A stretch of 64,000 bases of DNA from Rosa chinensis (taxonomy: Eukaryota > Streptophyta > Magnoliopsida > Rosales > Rosaceae): positions 16,262,141 through 16,326,140 of the forward strand of contig NC_037089.1 in NCBI RefSeq assembly GCF_002994745.2, written 5' to 3'. The position numbers were made by a program, and so were the translations under genes. How positions within the stretch are numbered: position 1 is the stretch's first letter; each line of letters opens with the position of its first letter. Shown here in pieces: positions 60,962 through 64,000 of this stretch. The notes under the pieces were generated by a model, which saw nothing but the letters and a program-made list of their open reading frames with translations, was not told where the DNA came from and did not search any database.

Positions 60962-61700
60962 ATGATCGGGATTCAAGCAAAAAATTTTGCAAAAGACATG
61001 TATTTATTTTAAGTTGAAGGGACGGACAAACCTAACTTTCGAATGAAAAGCAACCTCCATGAAACTTTAGAGCTCCAGCCCCTTGTGCGAGCTAGACTGC
61101 GAGTTTATAATATGATGATCATTAAAAATTAAGATACCAAACCTAGAAAGATTTCCCTGCCGACTTGCAGTTAGTGGCAAGAATGTTGGAAAAGAAGCAA
61201 AAGGCCTCTGGGAATTACATTACAAGAATAAATTAATTAGTAATAACCCGGTTTCATTGGACCTCCCAGGCTTATAAGAGTTAAATATTTGGTGACTTCT
61301 TTACATAATGCATGTTTTCGGGTAAGTTGATGGATGTTTTTTCCTGTGGTTGTTGAAGTGACTTTCCTCAGCTCATGGACGAATATACATATATGTTTAT
61401 TTATATCCCTTTTGTTGGACAATGTCTGAGCTAGACTCTGAGTTATAGGGTTTAGATTTAAGGACCGCAAGCTTAAGACATGCAAGAGGTAAGCTAGGAG
61501 CTTAGGATGTTCCTCATTCTCTTATGATCAATCTCTACGAGAGTTTGAGTTACGTACATGAGATCTTGAAGTCGATTTTAATTTTGTGGTGATTGTGAAA
61601 AATTTCAATTGTAACAGTCTACATAGTTAAAATGATTTGAGTTTTGTATTTAACTGAGTATATTAACTCATTGTTTAATTTCCTTTTGTTTAATTTTTTT
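60959..61700. other. Intergenic DNA
   Basis: No gene or repeat recognised; only short open frames. Confidence 0.35.
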
Positions 61701-61705
61701 TAGAG

Positions 61706-62148
61706 ATTTCAAAATTATATTTCTCTTGAGATTGCTTGGCTTCGTGATTGGAAACATGTATGGCTAGAGGTAGATTCATCTACTGTATCGGATTATATTC
61801 ACTCTCCTCCTCTTGTGCATTGGCAACTTCGAGTACGTTGGTTAAATTGCTTATATAGGATCTCACGAATGAACTTCAAATCTTCACACATATTTAGAGA
61901 AGGGAATAAGGTAGCAGATGCTCTAGCTAATCATGGAACATCTTTGTCGGAGCAAGTATGGTGGGATATGCCTCTTCCATTTCTCTTGTCGTTCTATGAG
62001 AGTGATATTTTGAGTTTTCCACAGTTTAGATTTTGTTAATTTGTTTGTTTTGCTTGTTTATTTTAGAGGTTTTGGTTAGGTCCCCCTCCATTGTCATTCC
62101 CATTTTTTTTTTTGGCTTAATAAATTGGAGTGTTAGAGAGAAAAAAAA
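61706..62148 (+). mobile_element. 5'-truncated LINE fragment: RNase H C-terminus, 3' end and poly-A
   Basis: One open frame to 62039 encodes IAWLRDWKHVWLEVDSSTV and FREGNKVADALANHGTSL, the C-terminal half of the RNase H domain of plant LINEs, including the GNxxADALAN signature with its catalytic Asp. About 90 bp of 3' sequence end in A10 at 62139-62148. The rest of the LINE is missing. No clear target duplication was seen. Confidence 0.75.
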
Positions 62149-63160
62149 AATCTCTCCCTTAATTTATTGGTCTATCTATTCTTGTTTACGCCGATGCTAT
62201 GATGTCTCCGTTTTTATAAAAACTTTATAGAGAGGGAATTTGACATCAATGGAGGCATATATGAATATTTGTTCACTAATTAATGTACCTGAATTCTGAC
62301 AATCAATTGATGCTATATCCTCTAAGTACTCTTAGTTCCTTCGGTCACTGAATGCACTGATGTCTCTCTCGCTCTAGAGATATTCTTTTGAATGTTTGTT
62401 CACCCAAAGATTAGATTTTGGTTAAGAATAAAAAATATGCTGAAGACTAAGGAGTTCCATATAATCTAAATGTAGGTGGTTCAGTGTTAACGGAATGGAG
62501 GTCTTCTGGGTAAAAACCTTACAAATTGAAAGACAGGTCAATATGATACAGGGTTGTGCCCCCTTTGATATGGCCATTGGGACTTAACATGTGTGTAGCA
62601 TTGAAGCATTTCTTTAAAGTCACACAAGTTCACAGTTATTCTACGTCTTCTGTTTCTCACCATGCATATATGCTCAAGAATGGTGGTTTAGGAATCCCAT
62701 GCAGTTGTTTAATATGAGAAAATAAATTCATATTAATGATATGCACATATTATTAAGTGATATAAGTTTTTCTCTGCTGCAAAACTCCAGCTAAACTTTC
62801 TTTTTTCTTATTTCCATTCCCATGCAGTCGCCCAATGTAACTATATACTGTACACACACACGAGAGAGAGAGAGAGAGAGAGAGTTCTAAATTTCGAATT
62901 TTCCTACCTTTCATAAGAAACAACGACAGCTTAATACTATAGGAACCAGGAAGATTCTTAATTTAGGATAAATGTGACAATAAATACATATACAAGCCAC
63001 TTTGATCTTAGCTAATAATTAAACAACCACAGTGAATATAAATACAATACCGTTTTTTTTTTCTTTTTTAGTCTGCTGAAAATAAAAACCCTAATGATAA
63101 TAATATAGTACATAGTACACACACAGTAGCTATTACAGATATGATGAAGATGATTTCCAA
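62149..63160. other. Intergenic region between LINE fragment and CEP precursor 2
   Basis: A/T-rich with a GA run at about 62862-62883. The part next to 63161 probably contains the 3' untranslated region of the second CEP gene. No other gene seen. Confidence 0.4.
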
Positions 63161-63466
63161 TTAGTTGTGAATGGAATGGCCAACTCCAGGACTATGGCCA
63201 GGGGTTGTGGGTCGAAAAGCTTCTACATGACCAGGGCTTGCTGGTAGTGGTACAGCTGGTGGGCTCTGAATTTGATCACTACTGTTTGAATCTCCAGTAC
63301 CCTGATTTCCTGCAATCGATTTTGCATCAATATCTGGACTCAAACACTTCCCACGCTTATACTTCTTACTAGTTAGTTTCAAATTCCTTCCTTCAGTACA
63401 TGAAATGAGTTCATGAGAGAAAATAACTAGTAGGAAAAATAAGCAAGTATAGGTAACATTGGCCAT
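63161..63466 (-). CDS. CEP: C-terminally encoded peptide (CEP) precursor 2
   Basis: A single exon of 101 aa. A signal peptide covers about residues 1-25 (YTCLFFLLVIFSHELIS). A basic stretch and a Ser/Pro/Gln-rich prodomain follow. The CEP domain is at 83-97, AFRPTTPGHSPGVGH, followed by SIHN. It shares the GHSPGVGHSI-x-N ending with the CEP precursor 3.5 kb away in the same orientation, so the two are probably tandem duplicates whose prodomains have diverged. The expected product is a secreted, proline-hydroxylated 15-mer acting through CEP receptors; this is family knowledge. Ala at position 1 of the peptide, in place of the commoner Asp or Thr, could affect processing or affinity. Confidence 0.95.
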   Translation of the reverse strand: MANVTYTCLFFLLVIFSHELISCTEGRNLKLTSKKYKRGKCLSPDIDAKSIAGNQGTGDSNSSDQIQSPPAVPLPASPGHVEAFRPTTPGHSPGVGHSIHN

Positions 63467-63605
63467 AGTGATATATAGAAGATAGTAGACTAGAAGGCCG
63501 AGCTAGTATGTATGCTCTAATGAATTCAAGCTAGCTAGCTCTTAGAGAAGGGAAAGAGAGAAACTTGTAAGGAATGAAGATACTTAGAATCCCTCACTTC
63601 TGGGT

Positions 63606-63614
63606 TATTTATAG
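63606..63614 (-). promoter_or_regulatory. TATA box of CEP precursor 2
   Basis: CTATAAATA on the minus strand, about 140 bp upstream of the start codon, a strong plant TATA consensus in the right position and orientation. Confidence 0.75.
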
Positions 63615-63639
63615 AGTGAATAACCTGTACGGACTCCCA

Positions 63640-64000
63640 AAAAGAAAAAAACAATTGAAATGGGAAACCCTAGCTAGGAACTTAGACAGATCGACTGAAG
63701 GTAGCCCCAAACTCTACGGAAGATTCCTTGCGTATAACGTGAGATGCTCTACATTGAAAAGATTGAATATTGATTAGAACAGCTATGCCAGTGAACTGTG
63801 AACATGTACTACTAATTAGTAAATTATAATTTTGCTAAACAACGCTCGTTTTTACTGTAAGTATGTCATATATGAGCAGTACTGGTAACAGTAAGTACCT
63901 ATGCATATTGCCAGCTCAAGTAGAATTATGGTAGGCGTAAGAAAGTAATAGATTCTATAGGTTAAATAGTACGGAAAAAGAAAATCCTATATCATACGTA
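63640..64000. promoter_or_regulatory. Upstream region of CEP precursor 2
   Basis: A/T-rich DNA to the end of the window. It is the probable distal promoter of the minus-strand CEP gene; no specific site was recognised. Confidence 0.35.

Noticed and set aside
1..64000. CRISPR arrays, bacterial operons or phage genes
   Set aside because: No regularly spaced short repeats with unique spacers; the content is clearly eukaryotic with spliceosomal introns.

Overview
The window is plant nuclear DNA, almost certainly from a eudicot. It has long intron-rich genes with GT-AG splice sites, A/T-rich intergenic DNA, plant-specific gene families (TPLATE-complex TWD40-1, MIP1-zipper/DUF547, CEP peptide precursors) and layers of plant retrotransposons and MITEs. 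Some repeat families look like ones I associate with Rosaceae, but that is an impression, not a demonstration.

Five host genes can be supported. (1) 187-12045 (+): a complete 24-exon TWD40-1 homologue, a large subunit of the TPLATE/TSET endocytic adaptor complex, 1619 aa when the exons are joined. One intron is a textbook U12-type AT-AC intron. (2) 23118-19153 (-): a ten-exon MIP1-leucine-zipper/DUF547 gene of about 595 aa with a one-base frame problem in exon 7. (3) 47411-42008 (-): a three-exon TMEM131-like membrane protein, 1319 aa. (4, 5) 59627-59319 and 63466-63161 (-): two single-exon precursors of C-terminally encoded peptides (CEP), paralogues lying 3.5 kb apart in the same orientation, each with a TATA box.

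The rest is mostly a record of transposition. 12731-14300 is a Pack-MULE with long terminal inverted repeats, a perfect 9-bp target duplication and a captured, frameshifted UGT73-type glycosyltransferase fragment. Beside it, 14348-18644 (-) is a decayed L1-type LINE with a 14-bp target duplication, truncated just upstream of ORF2. 24182-30537 (-) is a Copia element with two identical 218-bp LTRs, a 5-bp target duplication and intact gag but broken pol, so it is recent and apparently mobilised in trans. 34980-37735 (-) is a small gag-only Gypsy element whose 5' LTR carries a tandem duplication and a Tourist-like MITE. 32655-34151 is a hAT-like element split by a retroposon. 51.7-56.0 kb is a nest of LTR-like sequence, a LINE remnant, a 1.1-kb non-autonomous retroposon with a 16-bp target duplication, and MITEs. 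A tRNA-related SINE lies at 60428-60548.

Four extremely short retro-insertions (13-22 nt, essentially poly-A/T plus a few bases) at 12.4, 12.5, 50.5 and 60.7 kb are each flanked by 16-17-bp target duplications. They look like the extreme end of LINE 5' truncation. No rRNA gene, true tRNA gene, CRISPR array or prokaryotic feature was seen. The genes do not form a pathway; the only functional grouping is the CEP pair.
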